Shown here: one piece after another, positions 1-9,245 of the stretch
How the letters are laid out: every line of letters begins with the position of its first letter
How positions within the stretch are numbered: position 1 is the first letter of the stretch
Assembly: GCA_023664605.1 (NCBI GenBank)
Contig: JAMPFF010000021.1
Location: 1-45,146, forward strand
Direction of reading: 5' to 3'
Length of the DNA stretch: 45,146 nucleotides
DNA from: Clostridium sp.
GTDB lineage: Bacteria > Bacillota > Clostridia > Lachnospirales > Lachnospiraceae
The notes under the pieces: generated by a model
What the model saw: the letters and a program-made list of their open reading frames with translations, nothing else
Databases searched by the model: none
Told to the model about the DNA's origin: nothing
Made by a program: the position numbers and the translations under genes

Positions 1-872
1 TGCGTGATAATATTCAGTTGAACCCGAACCAGTATATCATTAAGATAAAAGGCGTTCAGGTCAGCGAGGGCGAGATTTTGTTCGACCACTATATGGCGAT
101 GAATCCGGGGTATGTGGAAGAAGAGATTACCGGTATTCCGACGTTTGAACCGTCTTTCCATCTGCCGGCCATCTGGATTACCGAAGGGCAGAGGGAGCGT
201 GCGGAGAGTATGGGCTATACGGTTGTTGACCCGCCGTCCATCATTGCTACGCACTTGACGGAAATTATCAGGCAGTACATAGCGGAACTGCTTACCAGAC
301 AGGATGTACAGGGTCTTGTTGACAATTTGAAAGAGACAAATCCTTCTCTTGTGGAGGAACTGGTACCGAAGTTACTCGGACTTGGCGAGATACAGAAAGT
401 ATTGCAGAATCTCTTAAGCGAGGGTATCTCCATCCGAGACTTGCTGACGATTTTTGAAACGCTGGCGGATTATGCTTCCACAACAAGAGACACGGATATT
501 TTGACGGAATATGTAAGGCAGAGTTTGAAGAGGGCGATTTCCAATAAGTTCTTCCCGGCGAATGAGACGACGAGCGTAGTGACGCTTGACCCGAAACTGG
601 AGCAGGAGATTATGGGAAGCGTGAAACAGACGGAGCAGGGCGCATATCTGACCCTTGACCCGACGAAGACCAAGGCTATTATGGATTCAGTCGGCGCAGA
701 GACAAAGAAACTGGAAGAGTTAGGCAAAATACCGATTGTCATTACCTCGCCGATTGTCAGAACATATTTTAAGAAATTAACGGAGGATTACTTCAGGGAT
801 TTGGTTGTGGTATCCTATAATGAAGTGGAATCCAATATTGAATTACAGTCTGTTGGGATGGTGACAGCATAA
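1..872 (+). CDS. flhA: FlhA, flagellar export gate protein (3' part)
   Basis: Partial gene: the reading frame is already open at base 3 and gives the last 289 residues of a protein usually near 690. FlhA is the large membrane subunit of the flagellar type III export gate. What is present is the cytoplasmic domain that docks chaperone-substrate complexes; the N-terminal membrane part lies upstream of the window. Visible family features are the RDN-QLNPNQY-IKIKG entry into the cytoplasmic domain, the PAIWI segment and the DPPSIIATHLTEII segment, all typical of FlhA. A TTG at 18 is an internal leucine codon, not a start. The stop codon overlaps the flhF start by one base (TAATG), which indicates translational coupling. 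Confidence is high. Confidence 0.96.
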   Translation, partial: RDNIQLNPNQYIIKIKGVQVSEGEILFDHYMAMNPGYVEEEITGIPTFEPSFHLPAIWITEGQRERAESMGYTVVDPPSIIATHLTEIIRQYIAELLTRQDVQGLVDNLKETNPSLVEELVPKLLGLGEIQKVLQNLLSEGISIRDLLTIFETLADYASTTRDTDILTEYVRQSLKRAISNKFFPANETTSVVTLDPKLEQEIMGSVKQTEQGAYLTLDPTKTKAIMDSVGAETKKLEELGKIPIVITSPIVRTYFKKLTEDYFRDLVVVSYNEVESNIELQSVGMVTA

Positions 873-2119
873 TGATAATTAAGAAATTTACAGGAAAAAC
901 AGAAAACGAGGCAGTCGAAACCGCGAAGAAAGAACTGGGCGCGAATGTCGTTGTCATGAACGTAAAAAATGTAAAGCGCAAGGGATTTTTCAGTTTTTTG
1001 AAACCGCCGATGATAGAAGTGACGGTTGCCTTAGAGGAGGAAAGCCCGAGCCGCGAAGACCCGGCTGCGGAAATGAAAGCGGCGGTTTCCGCTATTAATG
1101 ATGTTGTTGTTTCGAGCATCAATAACGCGCAGGCAGCACAGCAGACGGTGCAGGAAAGACCGTCCATGGGGCTTTTGACGCCGCAGGAGGAGTTAAACGA
1201 CAAAAAGGAAAATAACGCGATTGAGGAACGTCTCGACAGCCTGCAGTCTTTATTAGAGCAGCAGCTGCAAAAGCCTGATGAGGAGAAAAAGGACGAAGTC
1301 AAAAAAGAAGAGGAAGTCAGTGAAACGGATATGTTCATGAAACTTCTTTATAAGACGATGCTGGAAAATGAAGTGGATGAGGAATACGCAGGACAGATTA
1401 TCGAGGAGATTGAGAAGGTCAACAAACCGAACAGTCCTTTTGACTTTGCGCTTGCTAATACCTACCAGAAAATGATTTTGAAGTTCGGCAAACCGGTCGG
1501 CATTACGCCGTCCGAAAAAGGCGTCAAGGTGATTTTCTTCGTAGGGCCTACGGGCGTCGGCAAGACGACGACTATCGCTAAGATAGCGTCCAGATTCCAG
1601 GTGGACGACAAGAAGAAAGTTGCGCTTTTAACCGCCGATACCTACCGTATCGCGGCGGCGGAACAGTTAAGGACATACGCAAACATTCTGGAAGTGCCTT
1701 TTAAGATTGTATATACGATAGAGGAAGTGGAGCAGGCGCTTATCGATTTTAAGGAATATGATTATATCCTTGTGGATACGGCAGGACATGCCTACAATAA
1801 TACGGCGCAGAAAGAAGCGATGAGCAAGTTTATCCACTGCGTTGACGGACTGGCAGAAAAAGAGGTATTTCTGGTCTTAAGCGCGACAACGAAGTATAAG
1901 GATTTAATCAGCATTGCGGACGCCTATAAGGAAATGGTGGATTATAAGTTGATTTTTACGAAGTTGGACGAGACGACGACGTTAGGCAATCTGCTGAACT
2001 TAAAACTCTATACCGGAGCGTCGCTTTCCTACGTGACACATGGACAGAATGTGCCGGATGACATCGAAAACTTTAACCCGCAGAAGACGGTTAAGAGATT
2101 ACTTGGTGGAAAGAACTAA
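872..2119 (+). CDS. flhF: FlhF, SRP-type GTPase for flagellar placement
   Basis: 415 aa. FlhF is the third member of the SRP GTPase family, beside Ffh and FtsY, and helps decide where and how many flagella are built. The N-terminal region (about 1-150) starts with the typical IIKKFTGKTENEAVETAKKELG segment and continues into a charged, Glu/Lys-rich linker. The NG GTPase domain follows: P-loop GPTGVGKTTT near residue 224, DTAG near 300 and TKLDE near 363. The start overlaps the flhA stop. The stop at 2117-2119 lies 10 bases before flhG, which encodes its usual antagonist. Length and motif order match the family. Confidence 0.96.
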   Translation: MIIKKFTGKTENEAVETAKKELGANVVVMNVKNVKRKGFFSFLKPPMIEVTVALEEESPSREDPAAEMKAAVSAINDVVVSSINNAQAAQQTVQERPSMGLLTPQEELNDKKENNAIEERLDSLQSLLEQQLQKPDEEKKDEVKKEEEVSETDMFMKLLYKTMLENEVDEEYAGQIIEEIEKVNKPNSPFDFALANTYQKMILKFGKPVGITPSEKGVKVIFFVGPTGVGKTTTIAKIASRFQVDDKKKVALLTADTYRIAAAEQLRTYANILEVPFKIVYTIEEVEQALIDFKEYDYILVDTAGHAYNNTAQKEAMSKFIHCVDGLAEKEVFLVLSATTKYKDLISIADAYKEMVDYKLIFTKLDETTTLGNLLNLKLYTGASLSYVTHGQNVPDDIENFNPQKTVKRLLGGKN

Positions 2120-2129
2120 GGAGGAAAAA

Positions 2130-3005
2130 ATGGACCAGGCTGAACAACTGAGAAATATAATAAAAGCAAGCAGCCAGCCTCAGCGCCCATTGGCAAGAGT
2201 TATCACCGTCACCAGCGGAAAAGGAGGCGTCGGAAAATCCAATACGGCGATTAACCTGGCGGTCCAGTTTAAGAAAATGGGACAGCGGGTAATCATACTG
2301 GATGCGGATTTCGGTCTTGCCAATATCGAAGTCATGTTTGGAGCGGTTCCCAAACATAACTTGTGTGATTTAATTTACCAGGGGAAAAATATTAAGGAAA
2401 TTATTACATGGGGACCGATGGACGTAGGTTTTATATCGGGCGGTTCCGGGATTGCGGGAATGTCTAATCTCAGTAAGGATTATCTGACCTATATTATCAA
2501 GAACCTTGCGGAACTTGACGAAATGGCGGATATTATTATAGTGGATACCGGAGCGGGAATTTCTGACGCGGTTTTGGAGTTTCTAGTGGCAAGCGGGGAG
2601 ATTTTGCTCGTGACGACGCCGGAGCCGACCTCGATTACGGATTCCTATTCGCTCTTAAAAGCGCTTAACAGGCATCCGCGGTATTCGCAGGAGATTTCAC
2701 ATATCAAGGTGATTGCCAATAAAGTGGAAAACGGACAGGAGGGCAGGAGTCTTTACGAAAAGCTGGACGCGGTTGTCGCAAGGTATTTGAAGATACCGAT
2801 TACCTATCTGGGTATGGTTCCGCAGGATACGCAGCTGGCGAAAGCCGTTATGCAGCAGATGCCGGTTTCCATCCAGAATCCGGACAGCAAGTCGGCGCAG
2901 GCTTACGAGATACTGGCGGCCAAGCTGATGAATAAAGAATTGAACAAAACTTTGACGAAACGAGGTATGGCAGCTTTTTTCTCGCATATTATATCAAAAA
3001 GATAG
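2130..3005 (+). CDS. flhG: FlhG, MinD/ParA-like ATPase regulating flagellar number
   Basis: 291 aa. MinD-type deviant Walker A ATPase that works with FlhF in flagellar number and position control. The deviant Walker A motif KGGVGKSN is near residues 31-38, the Walker B-like stretch VIILDADFGLANIEV follows, and the switch region IIIVDTGAGIS comes later. The ATG at 2130 follows AAGGAGG at 2118-2124. The frame is open further upstream to 2040 inside flhF, but no ribosome binding site supports an earlier start. The N-terminal DQAEQLR helix resembles the FlhF-stimulating helix known in FlhG proteins; that is inference from the family. Confidence 0.95.
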   Translation: MDQAEQLRNIIKASSQPQRPLARVITVTSGKGGVGKSNTAINLAVQFKKMGQRVIILDADFGLANIEVMFGAVPKHNLCDLIYQGKNIKEIITWGPMDVGFISGGSGIAGMSNLSKDYLTYIIKNLAELDEMADIIIVDTGAGISDAVLEFLVASGEILLVTTPEPTSITDSYSLLKALNRHPRYSQEISHIKVIANKVENGQEGRSLYEKLDAVVARYLKIPITYLGMVPQDTQLAKAVMQQMPVSIQNPDSKSAQAYEILAAKLMNKELNKTLTKRGMAAFFSHIISKR

Positions 3006-3064
3006 GGGCATAAAATAAAGTATAATAACTGTATAATGTGGATTTGGGGAGAAAGGACATAACT

Positions 3065-3817
3065 ATGGAAATTATACTTTCAAAATTTATCGAACCGGGC
3101 AATCGAATAGAATTGCAGAAAGTCAGAAGATTAAGAGATGACGACGACGCTAAGAGAAAGGTCTATAACAGTCAGTTAATCGATATTATCTCGGATGACA
3201 GGATTGAGATTTCCATGCCGATGGAAAAGACAAAGCTGATTTTACTGCCGGTAGGCGGGGAATACGATTTATACTTTTTTACGACAAACGGTCTCTACCA
3301 GTGCTATGCAAGGGTAGTGGACAGATATAAAACCAACAATATGTTTATGGTGCAGCTTGAACTTACCAGCAATTTGAGGAAGCATCAGAGACGCGAATAT
3401 TACCGTTTTAGCTGTGCGCTGGAAATGAATTCCAGGCCGCTTGAAAAAGAAGAGGTAAGAGCAATCGAAAAGGATTCCGAACAGTTACAGTCAGAGATAC
3501 TGGTGCCGGAACTTCCCTTGCAAAGAAGCGTCATTGCGGATATCAGCGGCGGCGGGCTGCGGTTCGTGGCGGAATACGCATATGAGGTTGACAGCCTGAT
3601 TTTATGCAAGTACAGTCTGTGGATGGAGGGGGAGACAAAAGAATATACGCTGTATGGCAGGGTGTTGGAGGTCAAGCCGATAGAGAACAGGCCGGGCTTT
3701 TATGAACACCGCGTACAGTATGTTCATATGGATAAGGACAACAGAGAGGAAATTATTAAATATATCTTTAATGAAGAGAGAAAAACGCTTAAAATGATAA
3801 ATGAGGAGATGCTCTAA
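3065..3817 (+). CDS. PilZ-domain c-di-GMP receptor (YcgR/FlgZ-like flagellar brake)
   Basis: 250 aa. Two-domain protein: an N-terminal YcgR_2-like beta domain (about 1-95) and a C-terminal PilZ domain. The PilZ c-di-GMP-binding motifs are visible: an RxxxR-type motif in HQRREYYRF near residue 105 and the DISGGGLRF (DxSxxG) motif near 158. In motile bacteria such proteins bind c-di-GMP and slow or stop the flagellar motor, and the position between flhG and cheB fits that role. The ATG at 3065 sits behind GGGGAGAAAGGA; a GTG nine codons upstream lacks a good site. The diguanylate cyclase at 15953-17203 is a possible source of the signal (inference). Confidence 0.88.
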   Translation: MEIILSKFIEPGNRIELQKVRRLRDDDDAKRKVYNSQLIDIISDDRIEISMPMEKTKLILLPVGGEYDLYFFTTNGLYQCYARVVDRYKTNNMFMVQLELTSNLRKHQRREYYRFSCALEMNSRPLEKEEVRAIEKDSEQLQSEILVPELPLQRSVIADISGGGLRFVAEYAYEVDSLILCKYSLWMEGETKEYTLYGRVLEVKPIENRPGFYEHRVQYVHMDKDNREEIIKYIFNEERKTLKMINEEML

Positions 3818-3846
3818 GAAAATAAAGCAGAAAGGGGCATAAAAAA

Positions 3847-4914
3847 ATGAAAAATATCTTAGTAGTTGATGATTCTGCACTCATGAGAAGGGTATTGTGT
3901 GATATAATTGACAGTGATAACCGATTCCATGTACAGGATCGGGCGACCAATGGGCTGGAAGCATTGGATTTACTGAGCAGGAAAAGTTACGACGCGGTGA
4001 TTTTGGATGTGAACATGCCGCGTATGAACGGACTGGAACTGCTTAAGGAATTGCAGGTGCGTAAGATTTCGGCCAGAATCATGATGGTCAGCACGGATAC
4101 CAAAGAGGGCGCAAAAACGACGTTGGACGCTCTGGAACTGGGAGCTTTGGATTTCGTCCATAAGCCGGGAACGGCAATGGACTGCCGGACGGAGGATTTT
4201 AAAGAAAAACTGCTGCGCACGCTGGAAGTCGTTGTAGATTCCAAGGCGCTTACTTATGAGAAACCGTCCGTTGCCAAAGTAGTGGAAATGTCTAAGCGGA
4301 TGGCGCAGACGCCCATTACCAGAAGTACGGTGTCAGGCAGTAAGATTGTTGCGCTGGCAAGTTCTACAGGCGGGCCGAAAGCGTTACAGTCGGTCATTCC
4401 GAAACTGCCTAAGAACCTGAAAGCGCCCGTTGTCGTCGTACAGCACATGCCGGCAGGATTTACAGCATCATTGGCGGAAAGATTGAACATGCTCAGTGAA
4501 GTGCAGGTGAAAGAGGCGGCGGAAGGCGACGTTTTAGAGGCCGGCGTCGTGTATATCTCAATGGGCGGCAAGCATATGAACGTTATGTCGGGCGCGGGCA
4601 AATACACGATTCACTATACGGACGAGCCGAGCAGGGAGGGCGTAAAGCCCTGTGCCAATTATATGTACGAATCGTTAATGAGCAGCAGGTTTGACGAGGT
4701 GGTATGCGTTGTTATGACCGGCATGGGAGCCGACGGTACACAGGGAATCAAGAATCTGAAAGAAAAAAAGAAAATACATGTCATTGCGCAGAATGCAGAC
4801 ACATGTGCAGTATACGGAATGCCGCGGAGCGTTGTCAACGCAGAGCTGGCAGACGATGTTGTACCGCTCGAACAGATTGCGCATGAGATCATCATGAACG
4901 TGGGGGTAAGATAA
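3847..4914 (+). CDS. cheB: CheB, chemoreceptor glutamate methylesterase
   Basis: 355 aa, the usual length. It removes methyl groups from chemoreceptors and deamidates glutamines during adaptation. The N-terminal receiver domain has the acidic pair in VVDDSALMRR and the phosphorylated Asp near residue 54 in LDVNMPRMNG. After a linker comes the methylesterase domain with the catalytic Ser near 172 (SSTGGPKAL), His near 200 (QHMPAGF) and Asp near 296 (MTGMGADG). It is followed after one base by cheA, whose product phosphorylates CheB. No cheR is seen in the window, so the methyltransferase must lie elsewhere. Confidence 0.97.
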   Translation: MKNILVVDDSALMRRVLCDIIDSDNRFHVQDRATNGLEALDLLSRKSYDAVILDVNMPRMNGLELLKELQVRKISARIMMVSTDTKEGAKTTLDALELGALDFVHKPGTAMDCRTEDFKEKLLRTLEVVVDSKALTYEKPSVAKVVEMSKRMAQTPITRSTVSGSKIVALASSTGGPKALQSVIPKLPKNLKAPVVVVQHMPAGFTASLAERLNMLSEVQVKEAAEGDVLEAGVVYISMGGKHMNVMSGAGKYTIHYTDEPSREGVKPCANYMYESLMSSRFDEVVCVVMTGMGADGTQGIKNLKEKKKIHVIAQNADTCAVYGMPRSVVNAELADDVVPLEQIAHEIIMNVGVR

Positions 4915-4915
4915 G

Positions 4916-7105
4916 ATGGATGTAAGCCAATATTTGGAAATTTTCCTGGATGAAACAAACGAGCATTTGCAGAATCTGAATACGCAGATTCTCTCATTGG
5001 AGCAGGAACCTGACAACATGGACACAATCAATGAGATTTTCCGTGCGGCTCATTCCTTAAAAGGTATGTCGGGAACCATGGGCTATAAGAGAATGCAGAC
5101 GCTTACGCATGATATGGAAAATGTCTTTTCAGAGGTTCGTAACGGCAACATTACGGTCAAAGCGAATATGATTGATATCCTGTTCCAGTGTCTGGATGCG
5201 CTTGAGGAATATAATACGAACATCCGTGAAAGCTCGGACGAGGGAACCAATGACAACGAGCCTTTGATTAAACAGTTGAATCAGATATTAAAAGGCGAGG
5301 ACGCTGCACAGGATGCTCCAAGCGAGGAAGCTGCCGCTCCTGCTGAAACAAAAGAAGAAGCGAAGACGGAAACTGCCGCTTCTGCCGAAAGCGCAGATAA
5401 CGGCGCTAAGAAGTGGATGAACATCAATCTTGGAGACTCCGAAAAGGCAGTTCTTACGGAAGCAAAGAATCAGGGTAAGAAAATATACGGCATGACTGTC
5501 AGCGTACAGGAATCCTGTATTTTAAAGGCCGCCAGAGCATTCCTTGTGTTTAAGGCAGTGGAAGAGTTTGGCGAGATCGTTCATTCCGAACCGTCTGCAC
5601 AGGACATTGAAGATGAAAGATTTGATTTGGATTTCAGCCTGATCGTCGTGGCTGACGCGGAACTGGATAAGGTGATACAGGCGGCTAAGAACGTATCTGA
5701 AATAGAAGACGTTGTAGGTGATGTTTATACCATGACAAAACAGGCTGCATCAGCAGAGCCTGAAAAAGCCGAAGAGGCAAAAGAGGAAGCGGAAGCTGCC
5801 AAGACGGAAGAAAGCACACAGGTGGCAAAAACGGAATCCGTCAAAGAAAAACCTGCAAAGGCGCAGCCGGCCGCAGCCGCTGCACCTCCTGCAAATGCGC
5901 CGCAGCCTGCGGGTAAGAGCGATAAGAAACCGGCGGCAAACAAACCGGTTGTCAATAGAACCGTCAGGGTTGATATTGAGAAACTGGATAACCTGATGAA
6001 CCTTGTCAGCGAGCTTATTATAGCGAAGAATTCCCTTGTATCGGCGTCAGCCGCGGTAGAGGGCAATGCAAGTACGGAAGTAAACGACCAGATTGAATAT
6101 CTGGAAAGCGTAACGACTTCCCTGCATGAATCCGTTATGAAAGTGCGAATGGTTCCGATTGAGAGCGTCGTAACCAAATTCCCGCGTATGATTCGTGACT
6201 TGTCCAAGAAACTGGATAAGAAAATGGAATTGTATATGTCCGGTGAAGAGACGGAACTCGACCGTACCGTGGTAGATGAAATTGGCGACCCGCTGATGCA
6301 CTTGCTGCGTAACTCGGCAGACCACGGACTGGAATCTGCGGAAGTGCGTAAGGAGAGAGGTAAGCCGGAAGTCGGTTCCATCTTCTTAGACGCATATCAG
6401 GACGGTAATAACGTTGTTATCGAAGTAAGGGATGACGGTAACGGTATCGATACGGAAGCCGTTAAGAATAAAGGAATCGAGCGCGGCGTCATCACACCGG
6501 AACAGGCCGAAATGATGAATGAGAAGGAAATTATCGATTTGCTTTTCAATGCAGGTTTCTCTACGGCGAAAACGGTATCCGACGTATCGGGAAGAGGCGT
6601 TGGCCTGGATGTTGTAAAATCCAAGATTGAGGCGTTGAGCGGCGAAGTTGAGGTAAAGACCAAACTTGGCGAGGGCAGCACATGGATTATCAGACTGCCA
6701 TTGACACTGGCTATTATCCAGGCTCTTATGGTTGTTATCGGAGACGAGAAATATGCCATTTCCTTAAGCTCTATTCAGACCATAGAAGATATTGCGCCGG
6801 AAGAAGTGAAACTGGTACAGAACAAAGAAGTCATTCATTTAAGAGACCTTGTTATTCCGCTTATCAGATTGAATGATATTCTGGATATCGAAAGCAGCAA
6901 GGACCCGAATGAGAATCTGATTGTCGTTATTGTAAAGAAAGGCGATAAGTTAGCGGGCTTAGTTGTGGACGAACTTATCGGACAACAGGAAATCGTTATT
7001 AAATCGATGGGCAAATATATCAATAAGAGCAAGCTTATCAGCGGCGCAACGATTCTTGGCGACGGTGAAGTTGCATTGATTCTGGATGCCAACGCATTGA
7101 TTTAA
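4916..7105 (+). CDS. cheA: CheA, chemotaxis sensor histidine kinase
   Basis: 729 aa. CheA autophosphorylates in response to receptors and passes phosphate to CheY and CheB. The P1 (HPt) domain carries the phospho-accepting His near residue 46 in AAHSLKGMSGTMGY. The P2 response-regulator docking domain is at about 165-280, flanked on both sides by Ala/Glu/Pro-rich linkers, the second one Lys/Pro/Ala-rich. P3 dimerisation starts with NRTVRVDIEKLDNLMNLV. The P4 ATPase has the N-box HLLRNSADHGLE near 465 and glycine boxes DDGNGID and VSGRGVGLDVV. The P5 CheW-like domain ends the protein. One base separates it from cheB. Confidence 0.97.
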   Translation: MDVSQYLEIFLDETNEHLQNLNTQILSLEQEPDNMDTINEIFRAAHSLKGMSGTMGYKRMQTLTHDMENVFSEVRNGNITVKANMIDILFQCLDALEEYNTNIRESSDEGTNDNEPLIKQLNQILKGEDAAQDAPSEEAAAPAETKEEAKTETAASAESADNGAKKWMNINLGDSEKAVLTEAKNQGKKIYGMTVSVQESCILKAARAFLVFKAVEEFGEIVHSEPSAQDIEDERFDLDFSLIVVADAELDKVIQAAKNVSEIEDVVGDVYTMTKQAASAEPEKAEEAKEEAEAAKTEESTQVAKTESVKEKPAKAQPAAAAAPPANAPQPAGKSDKKPAANKPVVNRTVRVDIEKLDNLMNLVSELIIAKNSLVSASAAVEGNASTEVNDQIEYLESVTTSLHESVMKVRMVPIESVVTKFPRMIRDLSKKLDKKMELYMSGEETELDRTVVDEIGDPLMHLLRNSADHGLESAEVRKERGKPEVGSIFLDAYQDGNNVVIEVRDDGNGIDTEAVKNKGIERGVITPEQAEMMNEKEIIDLLFNAGFSTAKTVSDVSGRGVGLDVVKSKIEALSGEVEVKTKLGEGSTWIIRLPLTLAIIQALMVVIGDEKYAISLSSIQTIEDIAPEEVKLVQNKEVIHLRDLVIPLIRLNDILDIESSKDPNENLIVVIVKKGDKLAGLVVDELIGQQEIVIKSMGKYINKSKLISGATILGDGEVALILDANALI

Positions 7106-7124
7106 CAAAAGGAGGGTGAATAGA

Positions 7125-7577
7125 ATGGATGAATTAAAAGTAGCCGGCGAAGCAATACAGTTTATCGTGATTCGTCTGGGTGATGAACAATACGGTATCG
7201 ATATCAAATATATTGACAATATTTTGAGGATGCAGAAGATTACGAGAGTACCCAAGGTTGCGCCCTATTTAAAGGGAGTCATCAATCTGCGCGGCGAGGT
7301 GCTTCCCGTTATGAGCATCCGTCTGAAAATGGGATTGGAAGAAGATGTCGTTACCAAAGCCAGCAGGATCATTGTCATTAAGATGGAACAGCAGGGTATG
7401 ATTGGCATTATCGTAGATGAGGTAAAAGAAGTAGTCACTCTGGATGCAGAGCGGATAGAAAAAGTGGCATATGATTCTAAAGACGAAAAAGACAATTTTA
7501 TTTCCGGAGTCGGAAAATGCGAGGACGGTTTGATTTCTCTCCTCGACTTGAATCTGGTTATGCCGGAGAATTCTTAG
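7125..7577 (+). CDS. cheW: CheW, receptor-kinase coupling protein
   Basis: 150 aa single CheW domain that bridges chemoreceptors and CheA. Recognisable stretches are FIVIRLGDEQYGIDI, the conserved RVPKVAPYLKGVINLRGEV core and the C-terminal SLLDLN. ATG at 7125 lies 8 bases after GGAGGG (7111-7116). A GTG at 7116 falls inside the ribosome binding site and is unlikely to be used. Next in order are cheC and cheD, as in Bacillus-type chemotaxis operons. Confidence 0.96.
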   Translation: MDELKVAGEAIQFIVIRLGDEQYGIDIKYIDNILRMQKITRVPKVAPYLKGVINLRGEVLPVMSIRLKMGLEEDVVTKASRIIVIKMEQQGMIGIIVDEVKEVVTLDAERIEKVAYDSKDEKDNFISGVGKCEDGLISLLDLNLVMPENS

Positions 7578-7588
7578 GAGGTTGACGC

Positions 7589-8206
7589 GTGGGCGAATTG
7601 AATTTTGATGAAATGTCTCAGGAGTATTTTGACGTACTGAGAGAGTTGGGCAATATCGGAGCGGGCAATGCGACGACGGCATTAGCCGAGATGCTGCAAT
7701 GTAAAGTGGATATGTCGGTGCCGAAAGTAGGACTGCTGGAATTTAAAGAGATAGGGGAAGCCATGGGAGGCGAGGAGCAGATTATGGCAGGTATCTATCT
7801 CGGCGTAGAGGGAGATATTACCGGCAGCATTATGTTCCTTTTGGAAAAGGAGTCGTCAAGGTTCCTTGTATCCAAGCTGATGGGAATGCAGCCGGAGGGG
7901 GATGATTTTTCCGAAATGGAGTTGTCCGCCTTAAAAGAAGTCGGTAACATTATTACGGGTGCATATTTGAATTCCCTTTCAATGATTACCAACTTAAAAA
8001 TCTTCCCGACCATACCGGATATGACGGTGGATATGGCGGGAGCGATTATGAGCGTGCCGGCGATTCAGTTTGGCGCGGTAGGCGACAGGATGCTGTTGAT
8101 TCAGACGCAGTTCTTTGACGAAGTTGCTATTGACGGGTATTTTATTTTGATTCCGGATTTGGAATCTTATAGCAAAATATTAGCCGCATTAGGTATGGCG
8201 GTATGA
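7589..8206 (+). CDS. cheC: CheC, CheY-P phosphatase
   Basis: 205 aa. CheC is a CheY-phosphate phosphatase that also binds CheD and works in Bacillus-type adaptation. Both copies of the family's active-site signature are present: LRELGNIGAGNATTALAEML near the N terminus and LKEVGNIITGAYLNSL in the middle, each with the conserved Glu and Asn. The GTG start at 7589 is supported by TAGGAGG at 7576-7582. The last bases of cheW form part of this ribosome binding site, suggesting coupled translation. Confidence 0.95.
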   Translation: MGELNFDEMSQEYFDVLRELGNIGAGNATTALAEMLQCKVDMSVPKVGLLEFKEIGEAMGGEEQIMAGIYLGVEGDITGSIMFLLEKESSRFLVSKLMGMQPEGDDFSEMELSALKEVGNIITGAYLNSLSMITNLKIFPTIPDMTVDMAGAIMSVPAIQFGAVGDRMLLIQTQFFDEVAIDGYFILIPDLESYSKILAALGMAV

Positions 8207-8240
8207 AAATAGTAATAGTGAAGGTGGGAGATTCAGGAAC

Positions 8241-8729
8241 ATGGCTCAGGTGATAAAGGTCGGTATGGCCGATTTGAATGTATGTGTTAGTCCTGATGGC
8301 ATTACTACATTGGGACTAGGTTCATGCGTAGGAATTGCAATAAGAGATCCGGTGACGAAAATCGGGGGATTGGCGCATGTTATGCTGCCGGATAGTACAT
8401 CAATCAGAAATAACAGTAATATTCCTAAATTTGCCGATACAGGCATAGAAGAACTGGTAAAGAGAGTGGTTGCAAAGGGCGCGAACAGAACGAGGCTTGT
8501 AGCAAAAATTGCAGGCGGCGCCCAGATGTTCTCTTTTGGCGGAGGCAATTCGGAAACTATCCGTGTAGGCGAGAGGAACGTGGAGGCGTCCAAGAAAAAG
8601 CTTGCAGAATTAAAGATACCGATTCTCGCGGAGGATACGGGGAAAAACTATGGGAGAACCGTTATTTTTTATCCGGAGACCGGTGATTATGTGATTCGTG
8701 CGGTAGGAAAACCGGAAAAAACGATTTGA
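8241..8729 (+). CDS. cheD: CheD, chemoreceptor glutamine deamidase
   Basis: 162 aa. CheD deamidates glutamines of chemoreceptors and is controlled by binding CheC. The catalytic Cys lies in the TLGLGSCVGI motif near residue 29 and the catalytic His in GGLAHVMLPDS near 46; the downstream KIAGGAQMF motif is also typical. Length is usual. It sits 34 bases after cheC behind a GGTGGGAG site. Confidence 0.96.
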   Translation: MAQVIKVGMADLNVCVSPDGITTLGLGSCVGIAIRDPVTKIGGLAHVMLPDSTSIRNNSNIPKFADTGIEELVKRVVAKGANRTRLVAKIAGGAQMFSFGGGNSETIRVGERNVEASKKKLAELKIPILAEDTGKNYGRTVIFYPETGDYVIRAVGKPEKTI

Positions 8730-8763
8730 GTTTACTATTTGGTATGGGTGGAAGGTAATAACA

Positions 8764-9216
8764 TTGGAGAAAGAAGAACAACAACAAACGTTTATCACGG
8801 ATTTTGCGGAACTGGAGAGAGAAAAAGAAAGAGAACGTGCAATAGAGCAGAAAAAGGCAGAAATCAGGGCGAAGAAAAGAAAGCTGATTCCTCCTTTTGT
8901 GATGCTTCTTGCAGGGGCTGCCTCCAGCATTACCATGTATGTGATGCACTATAAATCCAAAGATATGCTGGTTATTTTACTGTGCGTTCTGCTTGTGTTT
9001 TACATTGTGGGAGAACTGATGAAATGGATGTTGGACCGTTTTGAGGCGCAGGTGGAAGAAAAGTTAAAAGAAGCCGGAGAGGTTTATGCGAAAGCGCCTG
9101 ACGGAACGGCGGAAAGCGTTGAAATATCGGACGAGGCGCAGCAGGAAGAAGAAGAGGGCGAGTCAGTGCAGGTTGGACGGCTAGCGGATAACGATGAAGA
9201 GGAATTGATTTTCTAA
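8764..9216 (+). CDS. small membrane protein of unknown function in the che operon
   Basis: 150 aa, not assigned to a named family. A charged N-terminal helix (Glu/Arg/Lys-rich, about 1-40) is followed by two hydrophobic segments (about 42-60 and 65-85) and a Glu-rich C-terminal tail. The proposed start is TTG at 8764 with GGTGGAAGG ending 8 bases earlier; there is no ATG nearby in frame. It lies between cheD and the flagellar sigma factor gene, spaced closely on both sides, so it is probably cotranscribed and may act at the membrane in motility. The function is not known. Confidence 0.75.
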   Translation: MEKEEQQQTFITDFAELEREKERERAIEQKKAEIRAKKRKLIPPFVMLLAGAASSITMYVMHYKSKDMLVILLCVLLVFYIVGELMKWMLDRFEAQVEEKLKEAGEVYAKAPDGTAESVEISDEAQQEEEEGESVQVGRLADNDEEELIF

Positions 9217-9245
9217 AATAAAGTTTGATGTGATGGGGAAACGGC

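Noticed and set aside
3021-3037. Two TATAAT-like sequences before the PilZ gene
   Set aside because: No -35 at a suitable distance, and the gene lies in an operon.
5725-6381. Long open frame on the - strand inside cheA
   Set aside because: Shadow of the well-supported cheA frame; no start signal and no recognisable protein.
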